Shown here: positions 44,223-54,535 of the stretch, in pieces | Layout of the letters: every line of letters starts with the position of its first letter | Position numbering within the stretch: position 1 is the first letter of the stretch | NCBI RefSeq assembly: GCF_040954645.1 | Contig: NC_092813.1 | Coordinates: 16,594,136 to 16,658,135, forward strand | Length of the DNA stretch: 64,000 nucleotides | Direction: 5' to 3' | Source: Diabrotica undecimpunctata | Taxonomy: Eukaryota > Arthropoda > Insecta > Coleoptera > Chrysomelidae | The notes under the pieces: model-generated | What the model was told of the DNA's origin: nothing | Database searches by the model: none | Seen by the model: the letters and a program-made list of their open reading frames with translations, nothing else | Translations under genes and position numbers: made by a program

Positions 44223-47200
44223 ATGATGGCAAATGTCACATCAATCACTCATGTTACTGATCATGGACCTCGGAACCCAAGATCCGGCAGGAGAGGAAAA
44301 CCACAGACAGACCATAGGGCCTCTCAGGTCGTGAACCAGCGAAATCCCTGTGTAAGTAATGTCAATCACCTTAAGATGTTAAGAATAGCGACGTGGAATG
44401 TAAGAAGCCTCTTTGCAGCAGGTAAATTAACTAATGTAGCCCTTGAAATGGAAAACCTTAAAATTGATGTCCTAGGTATAAGTGATGTACAGTGGCCAGG
44501 ATCAGGAAAATGCACGAATAATAGTGGAACACTTTATTATTCAGGCACCATCAGTTCAACTCATCGTTACGGTGTCGGTGTCTTGGTATCAAAGAAAATC
44601 AGTAACTGTATAACAAGCTTTACTCCCTTCTCTGATAGAATAATGGCACTACAACTTCAGTCAAATAAACAAATTATAAATATTATACAAGTATATGCTC
44701 CTACGGCTGATAAAGATGATGATGAAATTGAAAGTTTCTACTACGATCTGGAACAAATTCTAAAATCAATGAAGAAACATCACACTACAGTAGTAATGGG
44801 CGATTTTAATGCCAAAATTGGACATGGATGTGTGGACGGTTATGTGGGTGACTATGGATTAGGAGAACGAAACGAACGAGGAGACCGTATGGTACAATTT
44901 TGTCAAGCGGAGGAGTTAGTAGTTGCTAACACTCTTTTCAAGTTACCTAACAGAAGACTGTACACATGGAAATCTCCGAGTGACACCAAAGGCAGAGTAG
45001 TCAGAAATCAAATTGACTTTGTCCTTATTAGACAAAGATTCCGCAACTCTATACTCTCAGCTAAAACCTACCCAGGAGCAGATATAGGCTCGGATCACAA
45101 TCCTGTAGTAGTCACATTAAGAATAAAACTAAAGATCATTCAAAAACACATACAGAAACAAATTGACGTGAGAAGACTGAGTGAACAACATATAAAAGAG
45201 AAAACAATAGTGAACATCAAAGAAAATTTACAAAATATAGAGAAACTGAATAGAAATACTGATAACATAGACCAAAAATGGGAAAATATTAAACATGCCG
45301 TAATGCTGGCAGGGAGAGAAAATTTAACACCGAAAGAGAGGAAACATAAAGAATGGATGAATGAGGAAATACTACAGTTGATGTGTGAAAGAAGGGTACA
45401 CAAAACAAATAACCCGATAAGATACAAAGAAACAGATAAACTGATAAAAAAGAAAATAAGAGAAGCTAGAGAAAGATGGCTAAGTGAGCAATGCCAGGAG
45501 TTGGAACAACTGGAGCGAAAATATGACTTTTTTAATGTACACAAAAAGATTAAAGAAATGACAGGAAGGAGAAGAACAACACAGATAGGACAGATCAAAG
45601 ATACAGATGGTATACTCATAACAGATTTACAACAAAAAATGAATCGATGGACAGAATACATATCACAACTTTTTGATGACAAAGATAGACAAGAAATCTC
45701 AAACGAATATACAGATGATACAGGGCCTGATATAATCAGAGAAGAAATAGATTATGCAATCAAACAAGCGAAAAGTGGTAAGGCCCCCGGTCCTGATGAA
45801 ATTCCCGTAGAACTGCTCAAACTTATGGACGATGAATCTATTAAAATACTCCTAGATCTATTTAACACAATATATAGAACTGGAATAATACCTAGGGAAT
45901 GGCTCCGTTCGACCTTTATACTACTGCCAAAAAAGGCAAATACAAGGGAATGCAGCGAATATCGTACGATAGCTTTGATGAGTCATGCTCTAAAACTGTT
46001 TCTGAAAATAATCCATAATAGGATCTATAGGAAATTAGACGCAGACATCAGTAACACTCAGATGGGATTCAGAAAAGGGCTGGGTACAAGGGAGGCTCTG
46101 TTTGCAATGAACGTTCTCTCACAGAGATGCTTAGACATGAACCAAGAAATTTACACCTGCTTTATTGATTTCGAAAAGGCCTTTGACAAAGTACAACATG
46201 AACCACTAAGACAAATTCTAATAAAGAAAAATATAGACAGCCGAGATATTCGAATTATATGCAACCTATATTGGAATCAAACAGCAAATGTGAAGGTTGA
46301 GGGTAGGCTAACAGAAGAAATTCAAATCCGTCGAGGAGTCCGGCAGGGATGCATCTTGTCGCCACTTTTGTTTAATCTGTATAGTGAAGCTATTTGTGAA
46401 CAAGCACTCGAGGAAGAAGATCTTGGACTGATAATAAATGGTGAGACGATCAACAATATAAGGTATGCTGACGATACGGTTCTCCTAACGGGAACGCTAG
46501 TAGAACTACAACATCTCGTTCAAAGTCTCAATATATATTGTAACAGTTACGGCTTGAAAATTAATTTGAAAAAAACTAAATTTATGGTAATCACGAAATC
46601 CAAGAACATCAGAGCTAATCTTGTAATAGACAATACAACGATTGAGCGTGTGTCCTGTTATAAATATCTAGGTGCTTGGATCACAGACGATACTGATCAA
46701 ACAAAAGAGATTAGATGTAGAATAGAAATCGCTAGATCAGTCTTTAATAGAATGCGCAAACTCTTTTGCAATCGTGATATCAACATAAAGTTACGAATAC
46801 GAATGCTGCGGTGTTATGTCTTTTCTACCCTGTTGTATGGAGTAGAGGCTTGGACACTAAAACAGTTGACCACAAAAAACATCGAAGCTTTCGAGATGTG
46901 GTGCTATAGGCGCATTCTCAGAATATCATGGATGGACCGCGTCACTAACACGCAAGTACTCCAAACTTTAGACAAAAGATGCGAAATTCTAAATGAGATA
47001 AAAACTAGAAAGATGGAATACTTGGGGCACATTGTGAGAGGTGAAAAGTACGAACTTTTAAGAAATATCATGCAGGGCAAAATTAAGGGCAAAAGAAGTG
47101 TGGGAAGAAGAAAAATATCGTGGCTTCGTAATCTACGTGAATGGTTCGGGTGTAGTTCGATTGAACTTTTTAGGCGCGCTGCTAACAAAGTCGCAGTGGC

Positions 47201-47225
47201 CATGATGATTTCCAATCTCCGTTAG
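44223..47225 (+). CDS. RTE endonuclease/reverse transcriptase
   Basis: 1000 residues, no interruption. Residues about 52-300 form an APE-type endonuclease: RIATWNVRS (54-62), MGDFNAKIG (192-200), TWKSP, and the DIGSDHNP catalytic end (287-294). The position usually Glu in the ISE/QET motif is Asp88 (GISDVQW). A charged linker follows to about 480. RT spans about 510-850: APGPDEIPVELLK, IDFEKAFDKV, VRQGCILSPLLFNLY and RYADD (747-751). The C-terminal tail (MEYLGHIVRGEKYELLRNIM, then NLREWFGCSSIELFRRAA) is typical of the family. It nicks target DNA and reverse-transcribes its own RNA. The ATG at 44223 or 44226 (ATGATG) starts it; Met52 is an alternative. This copy may be functional if the Asp88 change is tolerated. 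Confidence 0.93.
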   Translation: MMANVTSITHVTDHGPRNPRSGRRGKPQTDHRASQVVNQRNPCVSNVNHLKMLRIATWNVRSLFAAGKLTNVALEMENLKIDVLGISDVQWPGSGKCTNNSGTLYYSGTISSTHRYGVGVLVSKKISNCITSFTPFSDRIMALQLQSNKQIINIIQVYAPTADKDDDEIESFYYDLEQILKSMKKHHTTVVMGDFNAKIGHGCVDGYVGDYGLGERNERGDRMVQFCQAEELVVANTLFKLPNRRLYTWKSPSDTKGRVVRNQIDFVLIRQRFRNSILSAKTYPGADIGSDHNPVVVTLRIKLKIIQKHIQKQIDVRRLSEQHIKEKTIVNIKENLQNIEKLNRNTDNIDQKWENIKHAVMLAGRENLTPKERKHKEWMNEEILQLMCERRVHKTNNPIRYKETDKLIKKKIREARERWLSEQCQELEQLERKYDFFNVHKKIKEMTGRRRTTQIGQIKDTDGILITDLQQKMNRWTEYISQLFDDKDRQEISNEYTDDTGPDIIREEIDYAIKQAKSGKAPGPDEIPVELLKLMDDESIKILLDLFNTIYRTGIIPREWLRSTFILLPKKANTRECSEYRTIALMSHALKLFLKIIHNRIYRKLDADISNTQMGFRKGLGTREALFAMNVLSQRCLDMNQEIYTCFIDFEKAFDKVQHEPLRQILIKKNIDSRDIRIICNLYWNQTANVKVEGRLTEEIQIRRGVRQGCILSPLLFNLYSEAICEQALEEEDLGLIINGETINNIRYADDTVLLTGTLVELQHLVQSLNIYCNSYGLKINLKKTKFMVITKSKNIRANLVIDNTTIERVSCYKYLGAWITDDTDQTKEIRCRIEIARSVFNRMRKLFCNRDINIKLRIRMLRCYVFSTLLYGVEAWTLKQLTTKNIEAFEMWCYRRILRISWMDRVTNTQVLQTLDKRCEILNEIKTRKMEYLGHIVRGEKYELLRNIMQGKIKGKRSVGRRKISWLRNLREWFGCSSIELFRRAANKVAVAMMISNLR

Positions 47226-47249
47226 GAGTGGCACGAGAAGAAGAAGAAG

Positions 47250-47640
47250 TAATTATTTTTTCGAGCACTTTGCCCATTGCACATCCTAACGATACTGGAC
47301 GGTAGGAGTTTCGGTCTGAATGTGGTTTACCAGGTTTAAGGATAGGTATTGTGTAAATATTATAACAAGTATGTGGAAACACCCTTTAAGCCATATTTTG
47401 TTATATATCTTTAGTAAATAGGCAGTTCCATTTTTAGACAAATTTTTAAGAAAAATAATAGGAATATCATCTGGACCAGGACCAGAGTTTTTAATAGAAT
47501 TTATAGATTCAGTTAACTCTTCTTCTAGTATTGGTGCATTTATTGGTAAGTTTTGCTTTTATCATAATTAAATTTTTGTAATTCTTCTTTGATTTTAAAT
47601 TGTAAAAACTCTTGAGAAAAGTTTTCATTACTTGACTCCT
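47250..47640 (-). pseudogene. I/Jockey-like RT fingers
   Basis: Minus strand reads IYTIPILKPGKPHSDRNSYR, then PVSLGCAMGKVLEKII. Upstream pieces near 47420-47560 encode SGPGPDDIPIIFL-type blocks in decayed form. It joins 43367-43815 once the RTE is removed. Confidence 0.8.
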
Positions 47641-48230
47641 AGGATGAAGTTAATACCGTGGCTATTCCAGATTTAGATGTATGAATTCTGTTATTATATT
47701 CTAAAAATCTTATTAATGAGTTTGTGTGGCGTCCTGAAATTGTGTTACTTTGTTTCCACACTATTGCTGCTATTGTTAATAAAAATTTACTGTTTATTGT
47801 TGATAAAAATTTTTTCCACGATTTCTTTTTTGCTTCTTTTACCACTTTTCTACTAAAAGCCCTTAACTTGTTCTAGATTCTAGAAGATTTAGAAGATTTA
47901 GAAGATATTCTAGAAGATTTTCTTGTGTTTTGTGTATTTATTAAATGCTCTGTGAGTCTTCTTTATAGCATCCTGACAGTGATTGTTCCACCACGGTACT
48001 GGAATACGATTTCTTACTATTTTCTTTTTTCCGATGATATGATCTGCTGCGGAAAGTATGACGGAGGAAAATTTATTTACTAATTCGTTTATATTGTCAT
48101 GCGGGGATGGATCTGAAAATGAATTTAATTGATTCTCCACAAACTGTGTAAACGGTGACCAATCCTCTATTTCTGTACTCCATCTAGTGCATGGTTGAAT
48201 TTTTTGTTTGTTTTCGAAATATATCACTAT
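47641..48230 (-). pseudogene. I/Jockey-like linker between endonuclease and RT
   Basis: Two frames: 47910-48227 has VENQLNSFSDPSP and RIPVPWWNNHCQDAIKKTHR, and 47639-47845 has KKSWKKFLSTINS and IAAIVWKQSNTISG. The PWWN..C motif is common in I and Jockey relatives. At 47872-47920 there is a short repeat of AGAAGATTT. Confidence 0.8.
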
Positions 48231-48839
48231 GGGAAAATGATCGCTTCTCTGAACCTCTCAATATCTTTTGAAAAAGTGTGAGCAACACTCAATGGGTCGG
48301 GTGAACCATACGCGTCTTTAAAAACGTGTATTTTTTCTTGGTAATTAAGAACACTTTCGTTTGTGTCGTCTTCAAAAAATACTTTTGTTGGCTGCATCAA
48401 TTTCTTTATATCAACAGGATCTATTGTTGGGATAGTTCTCTTCTTTTTTGAACGTATATCGTTAGCAGGCCGAATAAAGCATTCAGTAGTTTTAGGTGGT
48501 GTAACTGTTTCGAAAAAAGCTCTTTTGCTCTGTGTTTGCAGTGTAGGTTCTATGCTAATTGGTTAAGTGATCAATGATTCATTAGTTTCCGATCCTGTTT
48601 CTTTAACGTTTATACCTTCATTTGTAAGCGGTTTATCGTTTTTTGGCCTTGGTTTATTTATATCTACATATTTTTTTGTATTTTTTAGATTTAGTGTCCT
48701 GTACCAAATAATTTGGTTCTAAATGGATTTGTTCTGAGTGTTGTGTTACGTCGGTCATAATGTCTGCTGTAGTCACTGTGTTATTTATTATTGAACTGAA
48801 GTTATTATTTTTTTAAGGACAGCTTGAGCGATATGGTCA
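48231..48839 (-). pseudogene. Decayed region between ORF1 and linker of I/Jockey-like element
   Basis: Expected to hold ORF1 end and endonuclease, but too decayed or deleted for motifs to be read with confidence. The plus-strand ORF at 48363-48566 is not supported. Confidence 0.45.
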
Positions 48840-49250
48840 ATCTTTTTACAAATATTATAGGAGTGTTGGTCTACAGACATAAAAATTCTATAGATTGTAT
48901 TGTCATGACAAACTAACAAGGATTCAGGAAGAATTAGGCCCACTAAAGGTGAAATATATATCTGTCTACGGAAACTTAGTATGTGTTGAAATTCGTGAGG
49001 ATATGTGCCAACTCTAAGGAATGATAAGGGAGAAATAAGTTTAAAACCTAGTTTCTGTAGTTCTTATTCTAGAATATTATGTGGAATTGTTGGGCATATA
49101 TTGGATAATGTTAGTCGTTCACTAAGAGTAAATAATATTCTTCCCTGTATTATTTGATTGTTTACTATGATTTTTCCTTAATGAACATTGATAAATTTGT
49201 AAACGAATTCCTTCTTAGATAAATAAATACAAATCCTGATTTGAATGAAC
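48840..49250 (-). pseudogene. I/Jockey-like ORF1 (nucleic-acid-binding) remnant
   Basis: Minus strand reads TLSERLTLSNICPTIPHNIL, LRVGTYPHEFQHILSFRRQI and LVCHDNTIYRIFMS, followed by a knuckle remnant YNICKKIDHIAQA. This matches the ORF1 proteins of Jockey/I relatives, which coat the element RNA. Confidence 0.7.
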
Positions 49251-49496
49251 TGATTTAATTTTCTAATGAACTAAATACAGTAGCTTGCTTTCTGGAAGGA
49301 AAATTAAGAGTACCTACTAGTTACTGATGAGTACGATTTTTTAAGTGTTGGTGGTGAAATACAGCTCATTTCCTGAGCTAATTCGGAATAAATATCATTC
49401 ATTTAAATAAACTTTTAAACTAGTCATTAGATCTGAATGCGGTCCTGTATCAAACTTATACCAAAGCAATTAAGCCGGTGCAAAAACAAAAAAGAT
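49251..49496. other. 5' region of the I-like element or flank
   Basis: AT-rich, no ORF; may include the 5' UTR of the I/Jockey-like element. It ends at the left LTR of the errantivirus. Confidence 0.4.
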
Positions 49497-49760
49497 AAGA
49501 AATTCTTGTTTGTATTTGAAATATTCGGTAATTATAACTTTGTGTTTTAAAAAGGAGTTTTTAAAAATTATTTTATTTACTTTTTGAAAATACAAGTTTA
49601 CAAAAGTTAACAAACAAAAGTTACAAAGCAAAAGTTTACCAGACAAAAGTTATGTAGCAAAAGTTATATTAATTAAAATGTCCCTCTATTTATAATATTG
49701 TATTGCGTAGTTTCTATTGTCCTACAATGTGCAGATTCTGTGGAATCCAGTGGCGTAACT
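49497..49760 (-). repeat. Errantivirus 3' LTR
   Basis: 264 bp, AGTTACGCCACTGG at its minus-strand start. A purine tract GTGAGGGAG (49761-49769) precedes it. The env reading frame runs into it. Confidence 0.9.
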
Positions 49761-51743
49761 CCTCCCTCACTGAGTCCGAAAAATAACGGAATATTTATTC
49801 CTCTAATTAGTACTAATTGTTTGGCCATATTATTAATTGCGTAAAGATTTTCAAAGTCAATTTTGGTAATAATATGGCTCTGGAATTTTCGTATATTTTC
49901 TGTGGAAAAATATTTTATTTTTGGTAAAATTAGAGCGTTCCCTCTATGAATTTTGAAATTGTTATTGAATTTTAGTTGGTTGATTATCACTTCACAATCT
50001 TCTGGTATACTGATAAGAGATGGACTGTGTACTTCGAAAATTTGGTCTTTCTTGCACTTTGATTGGACTCGTTCTGATGCCGAAGGCATTATCAATACTT
50101 CATTATTAGTTACTTGTTCGATAATGGATTCTTAAAGAGTGACTTCTGTGGTAAAACATTGGGTTGAACTTTGACCATTGAGGAAACGCAAGGTGCAATT
50201 GTCTTGTAGTATGGTATCTTCTTTGCAATAATATGTTGCTTCTAAAATGGGACATTCTTCTTTTGGTAGGTGCGTCTCGTTAGAGGTTCGTGCCAAATGG
50301 GGGTATGTGGGAGAGAACATCTTATTCTTTTGAATTATTGGGTAAATATGATAAAAATCAAGGACAGTTGGTTTTAGGATAGGAATGTGAGTAGTAAAGA
50401 TCAATTTTAACCTTGAAAAAGTTACTTGTGTCCTTACTAGCATGTAATATGTTAAAATATTTATAAATTTTGGAATTTGAGAAGATTGGTATATACTGTG
50501 CAAATATTTAACAACGTAAGCTTGAGTACCTCGGCCACGTGATGCGGAACGGAGAAAAATATCGAATTCTTTAACTTGTTATGCAGGGTTAAGTTTTTGG
50601 CAGAAGAGGACCGGGACGCCGTCGTATCTCGTGGTTGAAACATCTCCGACAATGGTTTGGGATGACCTCAGCGGAGCTGTTTCGCAGAGCAGTCAACAAA
50701 ACCATGATAGCCTTGATGATCGCCAACATCCGGACCGGATAAGGCACTGAAGAAGAAATGCAAATATTTAATCATATCCTGAATTTCGTGACTCGAAATA
50801 ATTGAACTATGTAATGTGTTTAATTTTGAAAATTTAATTCCATTTGCTATATTTTCAATAAAATCTATCATATTCTGACAATCTAAATTTTATCTGACTT
50901 ATGGTACCTTGAAAAGTAATATAATTTCCCAAACTGTTTATAGTACTTTGAATTTCTAATTGGAACTTCTGTAAGTTATGTTGCAGTTTTTCTTGGTTTT
51001 GCCAAAAGTATTTCTAAAAATTTGTTGTAATGATCAATCAGTTTTTTATATAAAGATATTTGTAAGTTCGTTTCATGAATAATCTGTTTCTGATTATTTT
51101 CCAGTACTTCTATTGCTTTATCATATCTATCTCCGTCTTCGGAAACTAAATTTCCAAATAAGTATTTATTAACTTTACCTAGGCCATCAATTAGGCCTCT
51201 TTTTGATCGAATATGGGGATAGCTGTTTTCTAATTTTTTCTCTAATGTATTAATTAAAACTTCTGTTCTTTCTAACATGTTTTCTGCCAATCCATGATAT
51301 GAAATAGGATTTGAGGGATTAACTTTCACTACGTTAGTTTTTATTATTTGAAAATTAGCTTTAAGTGATTCTACTTGTCTAACTATTTCTTTTAAGTTTA
51401 TATAATGGATAAATGTATGTTTACTATAAATTAATTTACATGTGCCTAATTTAATTGGGAGTAAAAGGTTTTCAAGAGGTGTTATATTAATATCGATGTC
51501 AACTCTAACCTGGTTGGACGTCTGGTATATCATCTGTATCAGGGTCAAAACGAGTATTGTCTTTATTTTGTTGAACCTGCAAAAAGTTTTTTTTATTAGA
51601 TCTGGGTTTGCGAACTGTGCTTTTATGATACAATCCCTTATCTGTTTCCAACAACAAGCCACGATCGTTGACAATAGTTGTTTCTTTAAACTTAGGAAGT
51701 GCTTTATTGTGATTTCCACTCTTAATGTATGCTTTGTTTTCAT
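49673..51743 (-). pseudogene. Errantivirus Env remnant
   Basis: Pieces at 50976-51743, 50668-50871, 50132-50503 and 49673-50095 form a broken envelope gene of the baculovirus-F-like type used by errantiviruses. The largest piece holds a furin-like RSKR site near 51200, followed by the glycine-rich fusion segment and a long helical region with heptad-like spacing. A C-rich segment (ATYYCKEDTILQDNCTLRF) lies in 50132-50503. The reading ends inside the 3' LTR. Frameshifts and an RTE fragment (50512-50758) disrupt it. Env allows insect errantiviruses to pass between cells; this copy cannot. Confidence 0.85.
50512..50758 (+). mobile_element. RTE-type 3' fragment in env
   Basis: 247 bp flanked by TGCAAATATTTAA (50499-50511 and 50759-50771). 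The plus strand reads [38 protein letters not shown] and SAELFRRAVNKTMIALMIA, and ends in GAAGAAGAAA. It is the same family as the RTE at 43816-47249. Confidence 0.9.
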
Positions 51744-51946
51744 TGGTGTAATTGTGTGGGTCTGACCTCGTTAAATTGCGTGCGTTTTTCTATCTGTTGA
51801 TATTTTACGTTTGCATTTCGTTCATGTATTTTTCCGTATAATATTTTGCACGTTTCTTTATGTTTTTGCACATATTGTGATAAAATTAAATGATCATTAT
51901 TGTCAAATGGGTCTGGATTATTTATATTCCCGTTAAAAATTTCAAA
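51744..51946 (-). other. Errantivirus pol-env junction
   Basis: About 200 bases in which the end of integrase and the start of env should overlap. Only fragments such as EIFNGNINNPDPFDNN can be read. Confidence 0.5.
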
Positions 51947-52744
51947 TTACGTAAATTTAGTAACAGAATGAATTGAATTAATATATGATAATATGCAATG
52001 TTTAATTAATTGTTCTACTAACATATCTTTATTTGTTTTCCTAAGGCATCTAAAATGTTCTATTAAGGACGAATGAAAACGTTTTACCGGAGAATTCGAA
52101 TTGCTGTTCTTAGAAGTGGTAAAATGTAATTCTATTTTATGTAATTTACAAAAATCTTCTGTCATAGTTTTTAAATTCAGTCCGGAGTCAGTTGTTATTT
52201 TATAGGGTAATCCATGATGTGTGTTATAGTTTAATAAACCATCGACTATTGAAATTCCACTAATACTAGGAATTTGATATGCTTGTCCGTATCGAGAAAA
52301 TGCATCAATTATTGTAAGAAATTGTGTATTGGATATTCTAAATACATCCATATGAATATGATCAAATGGCTTAGAAGCCGTTGGTGTAAGATTAAATTTA
52401 ATGACTGATGGGTCTCTATCATATTTATTTTTCAAACAAACTTGACAATTATCGACATACTGTTCTATATCTTCTGACATATTGGGCCAGTAGTATCGTG
52501 AACTCATTGAACTTTTTAGCTCATTTATACCACGATGTCCTTGTTTGTAAACATGATAATAGTTAAATTTTTCTTTTTGTTCGTCGGTAGTCTCAATCTC
52601 GTCTAATATTTTTGTACAGTGCACAAATTTGAATGCAGAATTTTTGAAGTAATTTTGCAATGCAACTACAAATGTTTCAGCTGATAGTGGTGATGTAAAA
52701 TACAAAGCATATAATTTTCTTGGGTCTATTATAATCTTTAACAA
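51947..52744 (-). pseudogene. Errantivirus integrase, catalytic Glu changed to Lys
   Basis: A 265-residue frame. HHCC finger: YYHVYKQGHRGINELKSSM then CQVCLKNK. Catalytic core: FDHIHMDVFRISNTQF (first Asp), YKITTDSGLNLK (second Asp). The third acidic position in the usual SPVERFHS context reads SPVKRFHS, with Lys encoded at 52082-52084. One base change explains it and would abolish strand transfer. The C-terminal part after SYINSIHS is cut by a frame change. Confidence 0.9.
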
Positions 52745-53352
52745 AATTTATGCTTCCTTTTTGCTGATCTCTTTGAGGTAAGATAACAAATAGTCTTCTC
52801 AAATATCTTTTGTGTTTTAGTTTTTATTTCATTGATTTCTCCTGAAGTTAATAATATTTGATTTTTGTATAAATTCAACGCTCGGTCTGTGATTGGTATA
52901 CTAAAAATTGGATTTTCAGCTGAAGTATGTACTGTGTTTCCATCAGTATCTTCATTTCCACTTGGATTAACATTTGGGGGTCTAATTTGTATATCTGATA
53001 TTATGTTTATTCTTTTTTCATGTTCATTCTTGTCATCTAACGTTTCAGAAATTTCTTCATTGCTTAACTCAGGAAGATAAAAGTCATTTGGATCAAACAA
53101 TTGATCTGTAATTTCTTGATTTGGAACTGATAAGTTTTTTATTTCTTTTTGTATTACATCATCTATGTAATTAAGATTTACACACAAAGATTCAGATTCT
53201 AGTACATTTATTTCATTATCGGTGTCTATTCGTAAAAGACAATCCGCAACTTTATTAAGGGTTCCTTTTTGGTATTTAATTTTATAATCAAATTCTTTGA
53301 GTTGTAACCGCCATCTCACTAGTCGTGAATTAGGTTCTTTCAATGAAAACAA
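52738..53352 (-). pseudogene. Errantivirus RNase H C-terminus and connection to integrase
   Basis: Reads [33 protein letters not shown], the usual end of gypsy RNase H. A long acidic spacer leading into the integrase finger follows. Confidence 0.85.
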
Positions 53353-53932
53353 CCATTGTAGTGGTTTATGATCTGTAAAAATTATAAATTCTCTTCCAAA
53401 TAAGTATGGTCTAAAGTATTTGCAATTCCATACTATAGCTTATAACTCTTTCTCTATAGTAGAATAGTTTATCTCTGCGGAATGTAGGGTCCTTGACGCA
53501 TATGACATAGGATGTCCATCCTGTGATAATACTGCCCCAATGGCATATTTGGATGCGTCTGTCATTATTTCAAATTTTTTGTTAAAATCTGGGTAGGCCA
53601 GAATTGGTTCCGATATTAACAAATTTTTGTAAGTATTAAAGGAATCGGTAAATTCTTTTGTGTGTTCTATTTTATCGTCTTTCTTCAGGCAAACTGTTAA
53701 CGGTTTTGTTATTTTAGCGAAGTTCTTTATAAATTTGCGATAATATCCTAAAAGACCTAGAAAAGATTTAATTTGTTTTTGTGTTCTTGGAATTGGAAAA
53801 TTCTGTATAGCTATTATTTTGTTTTTATTGGGGTTAATTCCTTCTGGTGTAACAATGTGACCAAGAAATTCAACTTCCTTCTGTAGGAACTCACATTTAT
53901 CTAGTTGAATTTTTAAACGTGCTTCTCGTAGT
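53353..53932 (-). pseudogene. Errantivirus RT end and RNase H N-terminus
   Basis: 53440-53622 reads [40 protein letters not shown] and ELAIV-type continuation. 53640-53930 keeps [24 protein letters not shown] blocks in broken frames. It links the RT palm to 52738-53352. Confidence 0.8.
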
Positions 53933-54193
53933 TTATAAAAATACTAGTTTTAAATTTTGAATATGTTTTTGTAAGCTAGTACTAAATATAATTATATTAT
54001 CCACGTAGACCATGCATATTTCGTTTTGCAAATCTTTTAGTACTTCGTCCATTACCCGTTGGAATGTTGACGGCGAATTTTTGAGACCAAAAGGCATTCT
54101 TAGAAATTCATAATGACCGTTGTCTACGCTGATTGCTGTTTTCTCTACAGATTTTGGATCCATTTCGATTTATTGAAATGCTGGCCAAATCTA
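53933..54193 (-). pseudogene. Errantivirus RT palm, YVDN active site
   Basis: Reads [47 protein letters not shown]. The polymerase box is YVDN in place of YVDD; the changed codon AAT is at 53996-53998. Upstream the frame is decayed at DLASGFHQ (54165-54193) and is cut by the DNA transposon. Confidence 0.88.
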
Positions 54194-54535
54194 TAGTTTA
54201 TTTTTACGAACGAGAGAGTAATTAGCATAATTTTAACTGATAGCTCCGACCACTCCATGGGCGTGCTCAAGATTAATTGAAAAATTACTTTGAATAATTG
54301 TAAAAAATAAATGAATTATTTCAGTGTTATAAAGTGTTATGTGTATGTTAACAAAAGTGACCTCTTTTATCACACACTATATTAGAACTGACTGGCCTAC
54401 ATTAAAAAGGGTTTTAAAAAATTCACATTTTTTTTAATTTTTAAATATTACAAAAGAGAAAAAGAGTTTTTAAAACCGTCTAAGGTATGTTAAATAGATG
54501 AATAAAAATATTAATATAAAACTTACAGCTACTTG

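Larger units (their letters stand above)
43816..47249 (+). mobile_element. Full-length RTE-clade retrotransposon
   Basis: It has a 5' UTR of about 400 bases, a 1000-codon ORF (44223-47225) and a short 3' end with a GAAGAAGAAGAAG tail. The flanks look like an imperfect duplication: TAATTATTTTTCGGG (43802-43816) and TAATTATTTTTTCGAG (47250-47265). One open ORF with endonuclease and RT but no RNase H is the RTE layout. Relatives of its 3' end occur at 40846-41425, 50512-50758 and 61912-62080. Confidence 0.92.
41430..49300 (-). mobile_element. I/Jockey-like non-LTR element, decayed, broken by two insertions
   Basis: Minus strand from ORF1 (about 48840-49250) through endonuclease region (48230-48800), linker and RT (47250-48230, 43367-43815, 42353-42780) to RNase H (41880-42352) and its C-terminal tail (41535-41855). 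A CR1-like 3' fragment (about 42790-43365) and a full-length RTE (43816-47249) split the RT. RNase H after RT, and ORF1 with a knuckle remnant, fit I or Jockey relatives. Both borders are approximate. Confidence 0.78.
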
